Origin: Silvimonas sp.
GTDB taxonomy: Bacteria > Pseudomonadota > Gammaproteobacteria > Burkholderiales > Chitinibacteraceae
Assembly (NCBI GenBank): GCA_030151005.1
Contig: JASLES010000455.1
Span: 1 to 5,558, forward strand
Length of the DNA stretch: 5,558 nt
Reading direction: 5' to 3'
Shown here: positions 1 through 5,225 of the stretch, piece by piece
Layout: each line of letters begins with the position of its first letter
How positions within the stretch are numbered: position 1 is the stretch's first letter
Program-made: the position numbers and the translations under genes
Notes under the pieces: generated by a model
What the model was told of the DNA's origin: nothing
The model's input: the letters and a program-made list of their open reading frames with translations, nothing else
Databases searched by the model: none

Positions 1-93
1 CGCTGGGTACCACTATTTGAATTTACCCGGATGGAAGCGCAGTTGTTTGAAGATCACTTTTATATTGTGAACTGGTTTCTGGGGCAGATTTGA
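1..93 (+). CDS. C-terminal end of an unidentified convergent gene (partial)
   Basis: An open frame enters from the left edge and stops at TGA 91-93, leaving 30 residues. The peptide is rich in aromatic and acidic residues and ends in HFYIVNWFLGQI, which reads like a folded protein terminus rather than noise. The other two plus frames and all three minus frames close within this stretch. I do not recognise the family. It would be convergent with the secretion operon and separated from it by about 60 bases. The stretch is noticeably more AT-rich than the operon. Thirty codons are too few to prove coding, so this is a tentative call. Confidence 0.45.
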   Translation, partial: RWVPLFEFTRMEAQLFEDHFYIVNWFLGQI

Positions 94-115
94 CGGTCTG
101 ATCTGGGCGGAGCGT

Positions 116-152
116 ACAGGGCAGGGGTATTCAAGCTCAGCGCCTGCCCCAT
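116..152 (-). terminator. Hairpin after the operon stop codon, possible terminator
   Basis: Just past the TGA of the last pseudopilin, the minus strand can fold into a 10-bp stem: a GGGCAGG/CCTGCCC core (149-143 with 125-119) extended by two G-U pairs and one A-U pair, around a 17-base loop. It lies between two convergent genes, where a shared terminator would be expected. No T tract follows on either strand, so it is not a canonical intrinsic terminator. It could instead be a transcript-stabilising or Rho-assisted 3' structure. Confidence 0.35.
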
Positions 153-153
153 G

Positions 154-630
154 TCACCGCCGCATCGTTCCGCCACCGCTGGGCCATTGCACAAACTTCC
201 AGTCCTGATAACTGTTTTTGTTGGCAAACGTGGCGTAGCTGGCCGGGAAATTATCTTGCTTGAGGGGTTTGTCGGTCGATTTGCTGTAGACGCCCATGAT
301 GCCGCCGCCAGGCGCGGCGATGTAGAGCCAGTCTTCGCCGGTGATGGGGTCTTTGTAGGGTTTGCGCAGAAAGCGGCGCGGGAAAGGCACACGTGGGTCA
401 GAGACCAGATCGTCCAGAGTTTTGGGATATTGCACCTGCTGGCCAGCAGCAGTCTGGGCAATGTATCCGGCGAGAGCGTGGCCAATTTCGTCGCCCTCGA
501 TCAACAACTCCTGCTCTTTCAGGCGGCGGATGCGGGTTTGCCAGACGTCGGCCACTTCAGCCAGATAGATGCCCGTGATCAGCACCATCATCAAGGCCCA
601 GGCATAGGCAAAACCCCGCTGGCGGCGCAC
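154..630 (-). CDS. Minor pseudopilin-like protein lacking Glu5 (T2SS/T4P-like)
   Basis: A 158-residue protein with a short basic leader (VRRQRG), a likely prepilin-peptidase site between Gly6 and Phe7, and a hydrophobic helix starting FAYAWALMMV. Position 5 of the mature chain is Trp instead of the usual Glu. The rest resembles, from memory, a betaproteobacterial minor pseudopilin family: a KEQELL helix around 37-42, a YPKTLDDLV strand-helix region (68-76), a PRRFLRKPYKDPITGEDW region (83-100), a GGGIMGVYS turn (106-114) and YQDWKFV near the end. By analogy with GspK, a subunit without Glu5 would sit at the pseudopilus tip. I chose GTG 630 because AAGGA (643-639) lies 8 bases upstream, it follows the previous stop by one base, and it gives a typical six-residue leader. 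ATG 672 would add 14 residues and overlap the previous gene by 41 bases without a good ribosome site. It is the last gene of the operon. Confidence 0.85.
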   Translation of the reverse strand: MRRQRGFAYAWALMMVLITGIYLAEVADVWQTRIRRLKEQELLIEGDEIGHALAGYIAQTAAGQQVQYPKTLDDLVSDPRVPFPRRFLRKPYKDPITGEDWLYIAAPGGGIMGVYSKSTDKPLKQDNFPASYATFANKNSYQDWKFVQWPSGGGTMRR

Positions 631-631
631 T

Positions 632-1021
632 TTACCAGTCCTTGTAGGCCGTGCCGTCGTGTGCGGAGCCATCTGCGCCGCTTTTCACGTCGTATACGCC
701 CGTGCCGTTTTCAGGGTTGACGATCACCCAGGTATCACGGCGGCTGGTGATGGGGTCCAGTGGCACTTCACGCAGGTATTTGCGCGTGACCAGTTCATCC
801 AGGTTTTCCGGGTAATGGCCGGTATCGGCGTCAAACTTGTCGATGGCGTCGCGCATGGCCACCAGATTGTGGCGCAGCACCACTTCCTGGGCGCGGTCGG
901 TCTGCTGGAAATACCGCGGTACAACCAGCGTCAACAGGCTGGCCATGATGGCGAGTACAACCAGCAGTTCGATCAGCGTGAAGCCACGGCGGAGGGCGAA
1001 AACGGCGGAACGGATGGGCAT
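632..1021 (-). CDS. GspG-type major pseudopilin-like protein
   Basis: A 129-residue type II secretion pseudopilin. The leader of 13 residues ends in LRRG, followed by the mature N-terminus FTLIELLVVLAIMASLL with Glu5 at residue 18, the mark of a peptidase-processed, N-methylated subunit that polymerises into a pseudopilus. The globular part follows the GspG pattern: YPENLDELV (70-78), KYLREVPLDPIT (81-92), TWVIV (97-101) and a C-terminal GVYDVKSGADGS loop (108-119), similar to the calcium-binding loop of GspG, ending in YKDW. Length is slightly below the usual 135-150. ATG 1021 starts 10 bases after the previous stop. The frame stays open further upstream (to 1183), but that extension lies inside the preceding gene and would put over 60 residues before the cleavage site. 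The ribosome site is weak, so translation may be coupled. Confidence 0.92.
   Translation of the reverse strand: MPIRSAVFALRRGFTLIELLVVLAIMASLLTLVVPRYFQQTDRAQEVVLRHNLVAMRDAIDKFDADTGHYPENLDELVTRKYLREVPLDPITSRRDTWVIVNPENGTGVYDVKSGADGSAHDGTAYKDW
639..643 (-). promoter_or_regulatory. Shine-Dalgarno AAGGA that decides the last pseudopilin start
   Basis: AAGGA on the minus strand lies 8 bases before GTG 630, inside the last codons of the preceding gene, whose TAA ends one base before that GTG. The spacing supports GTG 630 over the upstream ATG 672 and suggests translational coupling of the two pseudopilin genes. Confidence 0.6.
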
Positions 1022-1031
1022 GAATGACCGG

Positions 1032-1505
1032 TTACCACTGTCGATACGGCTGGCCATTGACGCCGACCGCTTCTGATAAAGAATAGACGTCATACACATC
1101 CTTGCCTTCTTCTGGCGAGTCTGGCGGACTGGCGTAGCTGCGTTTGCCCCAGGTTTCCTCGTTTTTCTTGCTGGGGCAATCACAAAATGGATCGCGCGGA
1201 ATACGGCGCAAGAAATACATCTTGTTGCCGGCCGGGTCTTTCATGTCTTTGACGCCATCAACCAGCACATTGAGGGTGGGCGGAAAGCCGGTGTCTTCGA
1301 TCGACTTGGTGATGCGGCCGTCGTCCGACGCCTGCTTGTAGGCGTCAATGGCGGCGCGCATCTGCCACAAATCGCGGCGCAGTTCCTCTTCACGCGTGCG
1401 CTGGGCGGCAATCTGCGTTAACGGTAATGCCACCGTCGCCAGTACCGCCAGAATGGTCAGCGTGACCATCAGTTCGATCAGCGTAAAGCCGCTTTGCCGT
1501 TGCAT
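1032..1505 (-). CDS. Type II secretion pseudopilin-like protein (first of three)
   Basis: A 157-residue prepilin-like protein with a minimal leader (MQRQSG) and mature start FTLIELMVTLTILAVLATVA, including Glu5 at residue 11. A long amphipathic helix follows (about 35-60, TREEELRRDLWQMRAAIDAY). The globular domain has FPPTLNVLVDGV (74-85), a YFLRRIPRDPF segment (97-107), WGKRSYASPPD (119-129) and a VYDVYSLSEAVGVNGQPYRQW end. This composition matches GspG-related pseudopilins found beside PilMNOP-type genes in betaproteobacteria (family knowledge, not searched). An unusual feature is Cys108-Asp-Cys110 after the RDPF motif. GAGAG at 1516-1512 lies 6 bases before ATG 1505, and the gap from the secretin stop is 21 bases. 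Its similarity to the next gene suggests an old duplication. Confidence 0.92.
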   Translation of the reverse strand: MQRQSGFTLIELMVTLTILAVLATVALPLTQIAAQRTREEELRRDLWQMRAAIDAYKQASDDGRITKSIEDTGFPPTLNVLVDGVKDMKDPAGNKMYFLRRIPRDPFCDCPSKKNEETWGKRSYASPPDSPEEGKDVYDVYSLSEAVGVNGQPYRQW

Positions 1506-1511
1506 GATGCG

Positions 1512-1516
1512 CTCTC
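1512..1516 (-). promoter_or_regulatory. Ribosome binding site of the first pseudopilin gene
   Basis: GAGAG on the minus strand lies 6 bases before ATG 1505 in the 21-base gap after the secretin stop. This gap contains no promoter or terminator that I can see, so the pseudopilin genes are probably co-transcribed with the secretin. Confidence 0.45.
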
Positions 1517-1526
1517 AACTCTAACC

Positions 1527-3557
1527 TTAGCGCCGCCCCATACTGCTGCGAACCTGCGGCGCCGGCGTCACGCTGGGTGTGCCAGTGGGTTGCCCGGTGG
1601 GCTGCGGTACGGGCGGCAGGGGCTGCGGTTGTGGTACGCCTGGCAATTGCTGTTGCGGCACCGGCATGACCGGTTGTTGCGCTGGTACCGGTGCGGGGAC
1701 GGGCATGCTGCCATCCGTACCGTTGGTGATGTTGACCGTGGATTTGCTGCGCAACAATAGCGGCTCTGTGGTCATCTGGCCTTCGGTACCACTGTCAAAG
1801 GTAGTGACGTAGGAACTGGGCAGCGGCAGATTGCGCACAATGTGCGGTGTAATCAGCAAGACGAGTTCGGTCTTGTTCTTCTGCGTGGATTTGGTGCCAA
1901 AGATGCGGTCCAGGATAGGCACTTCGCCAAGGCCAGGAATGGCCGAGCCGGACACCTGGTCGTTACGTTGCAGCAACCCGCCCAGTACCTGGGTTTCGTT
2001 ATCGTGCGAGGCCATCACGGTTTCGGCGTGGCGGGTGCCAATCTGGTACACGGTCAGGCCGGTTTGCGTGGTGATGGTGTTGGTGACGTTAGAGACTTCC
2101 ATCGTCACCTTCATGCTGATGTCGCCTTCCACCGAAATGGTGGGCTCCACGTTCAGGGTCAGGCCCACATCCTGGTAGTTGACGTTTTCGCTGGTAACGC
2201 CGTTGCTGGTGGTGTTGGTAATCACCGGCAAGCGGTCACCGATCAGGATCTTGGCCTTTTCCTTGTTTTTCACGCGGATATTCGGCGCGGCCAGTACGTT
2301 GGTATCACCCTTGTTGTGCAGCAAATTGGCGGTAATGGACGGCGAGCCAAAATTCACCAGCACGTTGGAGCGGTTGATATTGGCCAGTTGGCCCAGCGTG
2401 AGCGAGCCGGTATAGGTGCCGGCCGCACTGGGGTTCACCGTGCCGTCCGCGTTCAGCGCCGGCACGCCCAGCGTGGCGGTAACCGCGCCGGGGTACTGGA
2501 TGCCCAGGTTTAGCAGGTCTGTGGTGCTGACTTCCAGAATCTGCGCGTTGATGTCCACTTCAGACTGCGGCAGGTCAATAGCGTGGATCAGCCGTTCGGC
2601 CACTTCAATGGCTTCTGGCGTATCGCGCATGACAATCATGTTCAGCCGGTCATCAATGTAGACGTCCCGCGTTTTGACCATCTGTTTGATCATGGCCAGG
2701 ACTTGCTTGGGGTCTGCGTTGCCCACGTAGAACGTGCGCATCACCAGATCCTTGTAGTCACGGTCTTTATCCGGGCGCTTGGGATAGATCAGGATGGTGT
2801 TGTCGTTAAGGATCTTTTTGTCGAGCTGATTGGTGGTTAGCAACAGGTTGATCACATCCTGCACCGTGGTGTCACGGGCAAAGATGGTGGTTTTCAGGTT
2901 AGGTGGTACGTCGCGGTCAAAAATGAAATTGACCTTGCCAATGCGCGAAATAATGTCGAACACGCTGGTCAGCGATTGATCCCGAAACTGCAACGAGATC
3001 GGGCTTCTGAGCGCAGCGGCCAGGGTCGGCTTGAGCGTGTTGTTGCGGGTGATCTTGCTCTGGATTTCATCTTTGAGGCGGATAGCCTGGATGTTGCGCG
3101 GGTCGTCCGACAACACCTGGTCGATCACCACCAGCGCGTTTTCCGGCTGATCGTTCTTGAGCGATTGCGCGTACTTGAGCATGGACGCATGGCGCAGATC
3201 GCCTTCGATCATGCTCACGCCTTCCTTGGCTACCGCGTTGCCAGGCTCCCACTGCAAGGCGTGCTGGAATGCCGCCAGCGCATTAGGGCTATCGCCCGCT
3301 GCGCGTGCGGCCTGACCTTGCTGTACCAGTAGCTGGACATAGGTCTGCTTCTGGCGCTCGTAGGTGGCTCGCAGTTGCAGATCATCCGGGTGCGCCGCCA
3401 GTTCAGTCTGCATGTACTGCATGGCCTGTTCCGGATTGCCCTGCTGGATCATCTGCCGGCCCATGTCTGGCGCGGTGGGCGTGCACGCAGCCACCAACCC
3501 GGCCAGCAGGCCGTAGGTCAAGGTGCGTCGCAAGCAAAAATGCGGGATGGTCATCAT
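1527..3557 (-). CDS. Lipoprotein secretin with N-terminal TPR-like module (MshL/PilQ/GspD family)
   Basis: A 676-residue outer-membrane secretin, the gated pore of the system. A signal peptide ends in the lipobox VAAC with Cys25 as the predicted acylated residue; Thr-Pro follows, with no Asp at +2, consistent with outer-membrane sorting. Residues about 30-165 hold three TPR-like helical pairs (around GNPEQAMQYMQ, AGDSPNALAAFQHAL and NDQPENALVVIDQVL). A short secretin/TonB (STN, N0) domain spans about 186-259 (FRDQSLTSVFDIIS to ILIYP). An N1-type secretin_N domain is at about 272-343, with DDRLNMIVMRDTP. The secretin core runs about 400-577: NVLAAPNIRVKNKEKAKILIGDRLPV, VGLTLNVEPTIS, VLGGLLQR, IPGLGEVPILDRIFG and ELVLLITPHIV. 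A Pro/Gln-rich tail (about 618-668) ends the protein. Only one N1-type repeat is evident, as in MshL/PilQ rather than GspD with three. Two consecutive ATG codons begin the gene; the first is 17 bases after the previous stop. A lipidated N-terminus could let it reach the outer membrane without a separate pilotin (inference). Confidence 0.96.
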   Translation of the reverse strand: MMTIPHFCLRRTLTYGLLAGLVAACTPTAPDMGRQMIQQGNPEQAMQYMQTELAAHPDDLQLRATYERQKQTYVQLLVQQGQAARAAGDSPNALAAFQHALQWEPGNAVAKEGVSMIEGDLRHASMLKYAQSLKNDQPENALVVIDQVLSDDPRNIQAIRLKDEIQSKITRNNTLKPTLAAALRSPISLQFRDQSLTSVFDIISRIGKVNFIFDRDVPPNLKTTIFARDTTVQDVINLLLTTNQLDKKILNDNTILIYPKRPDKDRDYKDLVMRTFYVGNADPKQVLAMIKQMVKTRDVYIDDRLNMIVMRDTPEAIEVAERLIHAIDLPQSEVDINAQILEVSTTDLLNLGIQYPGAVTATLGVPALNADGTVNPSAAGTYTGSLTLGQLANINRSNVLVNFGSPSITANLLHNKGDTNVLAAPNIRVKNKEKAKILIGDRLPVITNTTSNGVTSENVNYQDVGLTLNVEPTISVEGDISMKVTMEVSNVTNTITTQTGLTVYQIGTRHAETVMASHDNETQVLGGLLQRNDQVSGSAIPGLGEVPILDRIFGTKSTQKNKTELVLLITPHIVRNLPLPSSYVTTFDSGTEGQMTTEPLLLRSKSTVNITNGTDGSMPVPAPVPAQQPVMPVPQQQLPGVPQPQPLPPVPQPTGQPTGTPSVTPAPQVRSSMGRR

Positions 3558-3574
3558 TCTTTTGTCCGCGCCGG

Positions 3575-4177
3575 TTACGGCGCTCCTCCGACGGGAAGCG
3601 TCTGCGGTTCATTGAGCGGCAGATAGGTCAGGGCGATGGCGTCGCGGCTGACTTTATCTACGCGGTAAATGCCCAACAGCACTTCTCCTTGTTGTACGCG
3701 TCCCAGCGCATCACAACGCTGGCAGATCACATATTGTTGACCACCTGCTTCCACCACAATCTGGTCGCCGTGCGGGTCATGCCAGGTGGCGACCACCCGC
3801 AGTGGCAATGGGGGTGCCACAGGTTTGGGGGTCGGCGTGGGTTTGGGGGTTGGGGTAGGCGGCGGTGGCAGCGGTTGCCAGTTCTGCCGCGGGAACAAAT
3901 CAACAAAGGCCACGGCAGAGGCTGCTGAGGCCATGGATGCTGTTTTAGCTGCCGCGACGACACCGCTGGCGGCGCTGGCATTGCTGGCGTCGGTGGTCAC
4001 CGCGTCACCACTGATGGCCGCTTCACTGGCGATCTGGCTGATGCGTGCAGGCCGGGCGCGAGATTGCACCACGGCGTTGCTGGCGCTGTCGGCGTCTTGC
4101 TGGCGGCCTTGCCACCAGGTGTAACCGGTCAGGCACAGGGTCACCCCCAGCACGATCTGTAACGGACGCGACAGCAT
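3575..4177 (-). CDS. PilP/GspC-like inner-membrane connector protein
   Basis: A 200-residue bitopic protein. One membrane segment (about 5-22) has a very short cytoplasmic N-terminus. It is followed by a periplasmic linker rich in Ala and Ser (about 48-90), a LFPRQNWQPLPPPP motif (94-107), a Thr-Pro-Lys repeat (108-119), and a small beta domain (about 121-195) with APPLPLRVVATW, GEVLLGIYRVDKV and LTYLPLNEPQTLPVG. The end of the domain matches the pattern of PilP-like proteins next to GspD genes. By family analogy it ties the PilN/PilO-like pair to the periplasmic N0 domain of the secretin. The linker would span the periplasm. Cys152 and Cys155 (CQRC) form an unusual CxxC pair in the beta domain. 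Its ATG shares one base with the stop of the preceding gene (TGATG). A strong GGAGG lies 7 bases upstream. No lipobox is present, unlike classical PilP. Confidence 0.85.
   Translation of the reverse strand: MLSRPLQIVLGVTLCLTGYTWWQGRQQDADSASNAVVQSRARPARISQIASEAAISGDAVTTDASNASAASGVVAAAKTASMASAASAVAFVDLFPRQNWQPLPPPPTPTPKPTPTPKPVAPPLPLRVVATWHDPHGDQIVVEAGGQQYVICQRCDALGRVQQGEVLLGIYRVDKVSRDAIALTYLPLNEPQTLPVGGAP
3805..3861 (+). repeat. G-run array / putative G-quadruplex motif over the Thr-Pro-Lys repeat
   Basis: The plus strand has G5 (3827-3831), a 7-base loop, G3 (3839-3841), a 3-base loop, G5 (3845-3849), a 2-base loop and G4 (3852-3855), which satisfies the usual G3+/loop 1-7 rule. A further G5 sits at 3810-3814. 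The minus strand encodes an imperfect 18-base tandem duplication (PTPTPK twice) in the linker of the PilP-like protein. The G-rich strand is the template strand, so the mRNA itself is C-rich. Confidence 0.6.
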
Positions 4178-4701
4178 CAGCGCACCTCCGTCAGGTAGCT
4201 GAGCTGCAACTGCATGGATAAAAGATCGTCATCAATGCGGCCACGCGTCATGATCAGTGTTTCTACCCGCACACCGGGCAGCGTTTGCAGGTCCTGGACC
4301 AGACCACGGATATCCAGATAGCGCCCCTGCGCCGGAAACTGCACACCGTAGCGCACCAGATGCCCGTCTGCCTCGGTAGAGGATTTGAAATCACTCTGGT
4401 TGATGACAATGTGGTGCAGCTCGCCCAGTGTGCTCACCTGGCGCAAAAAATCCGTAAAGGTATTGGGGGTCTTGAGGGCCTGCAAACCCGCCGTGGCCGA
4501 GGCCGCGCTGGCGTTGCTGCGCAGGCGGTGCGACAGGTCTTCTACGTCCGCTTCGCGCCGATCCAGATCTTTGTTGAATGGCACCACGGTTTGCCGATAG
4601 ATCAGCACGCCGGCCACGATAAGCGCCAGACCTACCCAGCCCAGCAGGCCGGCATATTTGGGCCATTGCCGCAGTGTCCAGATGACTTGGGCTTGCTTCA
4701 T
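4177..4701 (-). CDS. PilO-like (GspM-like) inner-membrane alignment protein
   Basis: A 174-residue bitopic protein. A short cytoplasmic stretch (MKQAQVIWTLRQWPKY) leads to one membrane helix (about 17-36, GLLGWVGLALIVAGVLIY). A short coiled-coil-like segment follows (about 41-65, FNKDLDRREADVEDLSHRL), then a ferredoxin-like periplasmic domain (about 78-172) with TDFLRQVSTLGELHHIVI, a YGVQFPAQGRYLDIRGLVQDLQTLPGVRVETL region and a final LSMQLQLSYL strand. This layout is that of PilO, which pairs with PilN to align the outer-membrane gate with the inner-membrane motor. ATG 4701 is chosen because it overlaps the upstream stop as ATGA and has GGGAG 8 bases before it. The in-frame GTG at 4719 would add six residues inside the previous gene with no benefit. 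Sequence identity to named PilO is not obvious, so the call rests on architecture and position. Confidence 0.85.
   Translation of the reverse strand: MKQAQVIWTLRQWPKYAGLLGWVGLALIVAGVLIYRQTVVPFNKDLDRREADVEDLSHRLRSNASAASATAGLQALKTPNTFTDFLRQVSTLGELHHIVINQSDFKSSTEADGHLVRYGVQFPAQGRYLDIRGLVQDLQTLPGVRVETLIMTRGRIDDDLLSMQLQLSYLTEVR
4185..4189 (-). promoter_or_regulatory. Strong Shine-Dalgarno for the PilP-like gene
   Basis: GGAGG on the minus strand lies 7 bases before ATG 4177, inside the end of the PilO-like gene. It supports a start at the TGATG stop-start overlap and efficient re-initiation. Confidence 0.6.
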
Positions 4702-5225
4702 GGCTGCGGCTCCCGCCACACCACTTCCATCACCGCTTGGGTTGGCTTGAACGGGTCGGTGATCTTGACGCCTTCGTGCGCCATGGTCACGCGCTGAACG
4801 TTGGGCGTTTTCTGCAGGGTATCAACCAGTGCCAAGGCGTCGTTCAGCGAGCGCGATTCCAGTTCCAGCTTCAGATCCCGATCGGCTGTGTTGACCTCTA
4901 CCTTGGTGTAGGCCACGTTGGGCCCCCAGGTTTTTTCCAGCAAGGCAAGACCGGTAACCGGGCTGATCATCTGACCCCGGCGGATGGTGGCGATCTTGGC
5001 GTTGGCCGGGATCTCTTTGCGGGCCGCTTGTTGCTGTTGCTCCAGGTGCTTTTTTTGCCAGTTCACCTGGTCTTCACGCTCCGCAATCTGATCGCGGCGC
5101 TGCTTGGCAATGTCTTGCTGGGTCAGCGCCCACAGCAAAACCACCACGCCAATCGTGGTCATGACCAGGCCAATCCACGGTGTGTGGGTGGCTTTACGGT
5201 GAAAATCAAGCTGGATGGGCTGCAT
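4698..5225 (-). CDS. PilN-like inner-membrane alignment protein
   Basis: A 175-residue bitopic protein. The cytoplasmic N-terminus MQPIQLDFHRK occupies the place of the PilN tail that binds PilM. One membrane helix follows (about 17-34, WIGLVMTTIGVVVLLWAL), then a Gln/Lys/Glu-rich coiled-coil-like segment (about 36-71), and a periplasmic ferredoxin-like domain (about 76-172) with VTGLALLEKTW, VAYTKVEVNTADRDLKLELESRS, LNDALALVDTLQKTPNVQRVTM and a last strand QAVMEVVW. This matches PilN and the C-terminal half of GspL in architecture. The start overlaps the preceding stop as TGATG, and the stop overlaps the following start as ATGA, so it is the middle of a tightly coupled set. Alternative identity: an MshJ- or GspL-type protein; the fold and role would be similar. 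Confidence 0.87.
   Translation of the reverse strand: MQPIQLDFHRKATHTPWIGLVMTTIGVVVLLWALTQQDIAKQRRDQIAEREDQVNWQKKHLEQQQQAARKEIPANAKIATIRRGQMISPVTGLALLEKTWGPNVAYTKVEVNTADRDLKLELESRSLNDALALVDTLQKTPNVQRVTMAHEGVKITDPFKPTQAVMEVVWREPQP
4710..4714 (-). promoter_or_regulatory. Ribosome binding site that fixes the PilO-like start
   Basis: GGGAG on the minus strand is 8 bases before ATG 4701. It supports that ATG over the in-frame GTG at 4719, because the site would lie inside the coding sequence if 4719 were used. Confidence 0.5.

Noticed and set aside
151..720. 189-codon open frame on the plus strand
   Set aside because: Antisense to the last two pseudopilin genes, which have clear prepilin signatures. 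No ribosome site and no recognisable product.
1022..1183. Upstream extension of the GspG-like gene
   Set aside because: The frame is open but lies within the previous pseudopilin gene and would place more than 60 residues before the prepilin cleavage site.
1506..1526. Possible internal promoter between secretin and pseudopilin genes
   Set aside because: Only 21 bases, with no -35/-10 pair; it holds just a ribosome binding site.
1842..2513. 223-codon open frame on the plus strand
   Set aside because: It lies wholly antisense to the conserved secretin core, and its His/Val/Gln/Gly-rich peptide has no recognisable family. It is a frame shadow of a GC-rich gene.
3305..3928. 207-codon plus-strand frame
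   Set aside because: Antisense to the secretin start and the PilP-like gene. Composition is skewed Arg/Ser/Gly as expected from a shadow frame.
4702..4719. GTG start six codons upstream for the PilO-like gene
   Set aside because: ATG 4701 has an ATGA overlap and a well-spaced GGGAG; the extension adds only Ala/Gly residues.
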